From the NCBI GenBank assembly GCA_025964215.1, contig JAOPZG010000668.1, positions 1-5,945 on the forward strand: DNA of 5,945 bases, given 5' to 3'. The stretch comes from Conexibacter sp. (GTDB taxonomy: Bacteria; Actinomycetota; Thermoleophilia; Solirubrobacterales; Solirubrobacteraceae). Both the position numbers and the translations under genes were made by a program. A model generated the notes under the pieces. It made no database searches. It was not told the DNA's origin and worked only from the letters and a program-made list of their open reading frames with translations. Below are positions 5,649 to 5,945 of this stretch, piece by piece (position 1 is the first letter of the stretch; each line of letters begins with the position of its first letter).

Positions 5649-5852
5649 CTAGAGGGGACGGACGCCGACGGCCTTGGGGCCCTTGGCCCCGGCCTCGGTG
5701 CTGTACTCGACACGTGCGCCCTCGGCGAGGGTGCGGAAGCCGTCGGCCTCGATGTCGGAGTGATGCACGAAGAGGTCCTTGCCCGACTCGTCGGGGGTGA
5801 TGAAGCCGAACCCCTTCTCGTCGCTGAACCACTTGACTGTGCCAGTTGGCAT
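5649..5852 (-). CDS. Cold-shock-domain protein (CspA family)
   Basis: This encodes 67 residues, the standard length, from ATG at 5852 (MPTGTVKWF). It forms a single OB-fold cold-shock domain that binds single-stranded RNA or DNA and acts as an RNA chaperone in the cytoplasm. RNP1 KGFGFI is at 13-18 and RNP2 DLFVHHSDI is at 26-34, with W8 and the aromatic face intact. [10 protein letters not shown] closes the domain. The frame is open further upstream, but the conserved start and a strong Shine-Dalgarno (GGAGGGG at 5865-5859, six bases before the ATG) fix the start here. The gene converges with the TetR gene, with 25 bp between stops, and is probably a separate transcription unit. Its leader contains an inverted repeat that covers the Shine-Dalgarno. 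Confidence 0.96.
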   Translation of the reverse strand: MPTGTVKWFSDEKGFGFITPDESGKDLFVHHSDIEADGFRTLAEGARVEYSTEAGAKGPKAVGVRPL

Positions 5853-5858
5853 GGGAGT

Positions 5859-5893
5859 CCCCTCCGCGTCGTGAAGTGCTGCTACCGCGGAGG
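5859..5893 (-). promoter_or_regulatory. Ribosome binding site of csp inside an inverted repeat
   Basis: In the minus-strand mRNA the leader reads CCUCCGCG (5893-5886), a 17-base loop, then CGCGGAGG (5868-5861), an exact 8-bp GC-rich stem. The second arm contains the GGAGG of the Shine-Dalgarno (5865-5861). A folded leader would hide the ribosome binding site. Cold-shock mRNAs are known for leader structures that change translation with temperature. The stem is visible; the regulatory role is inferred. Confidence 0.6.
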
Positions 5894-5945
5894 TTTGCTT
5901 CCCCGAGGCCTGCACCTGCGTGTCGCCGATCGACTGACGATTCGG

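Noticed and set aside
5646..5657. CCCC-TAGA-GGGG as a bidirectional terminator between tetR and csp
   Set aside because: The stem is only 4 bp and no T-tract follows on either strand; too weak to annotate.
4946..5713. Minus-strand 255-codon frame opposite the TetR gene
   Set aside because: It is antisense to a clear TetR protein and has low-complexity composition with no motif.

Overview
This is a very GC-rich window (about 70% by eye) with short or absent leaders, little Shine-Dalgarno sequence and strong C/G third-position bias. It fits a high-GC actinobacterium. The long VLCAD-like acyl-CoA dehydrogenase and a GtrA/ManC-type cupin neighbourhood would suit Thermoleophilia/Solirubrobacterales, but that placement is inference only. 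Almost everything is coded on the minus strand; one regulator gene is on the plus strand.

From right to left: a cold-shock protein gene (minus, 5649-5852), whose ribosome binding site lies inside an inverted repeat in its leader, converges with a TetR-family regulator gene (plus, 4988-5623). The TetR gene diverges from a UlaG-like metallo-beta-lactamase-fold hydrolase gene (minus, 4112-4918). The roughly 70-bp divergent region holds two near-identical 20-bp palindromic operators in opposite orientation, each in the spacer of one of two outward promoters. This is the clearest regulatory structure in the window. Next on the minus strand, after a 76-bp gap with a 20-bp direct repeat and a 12-bp-stem hairpin, is a 616-residue acyl-CoA dehydrogenase (2185-4035). 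The TetR regulator, hydrolase and dehydrogenase may form an acyl-CoA or organic-acid catabolic module controlled by TetR. This rests on gene order and promoter layout only.

A perfect 24-bp GC palindrome then separates this module from a second minus-strand group: a GtrA-family membrane protein (1719-2129), a stand-alone ManC C-terminal-type cupin (1262-1627), and a polytopic membrane protein starting at 1265 with a GTGA overlap. Together they look like part of a surface-glycan or mannose-related locus. The polytopic protein's frame is cut by a single in-frame TAA at 711-713 but is otherwise open to the left edge of the window. It is therefore either a nonsense-disrupted gene, a sequencing error, or two adjacent genes.

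I see no tRNA, rRNA, CRISPR array, insertion sequence or prophage gene. The long plus-strand open frames opposite the minus-strand genes are antisense shadows produced by GC-rich codon usage. I cannot point to a wholly new system; the items most worth a second look are the mirrored double operator, the interrupted membrane gene, the cold-shock leader hairpin, and the repeat/hairpin in front of the dehydrogenase.
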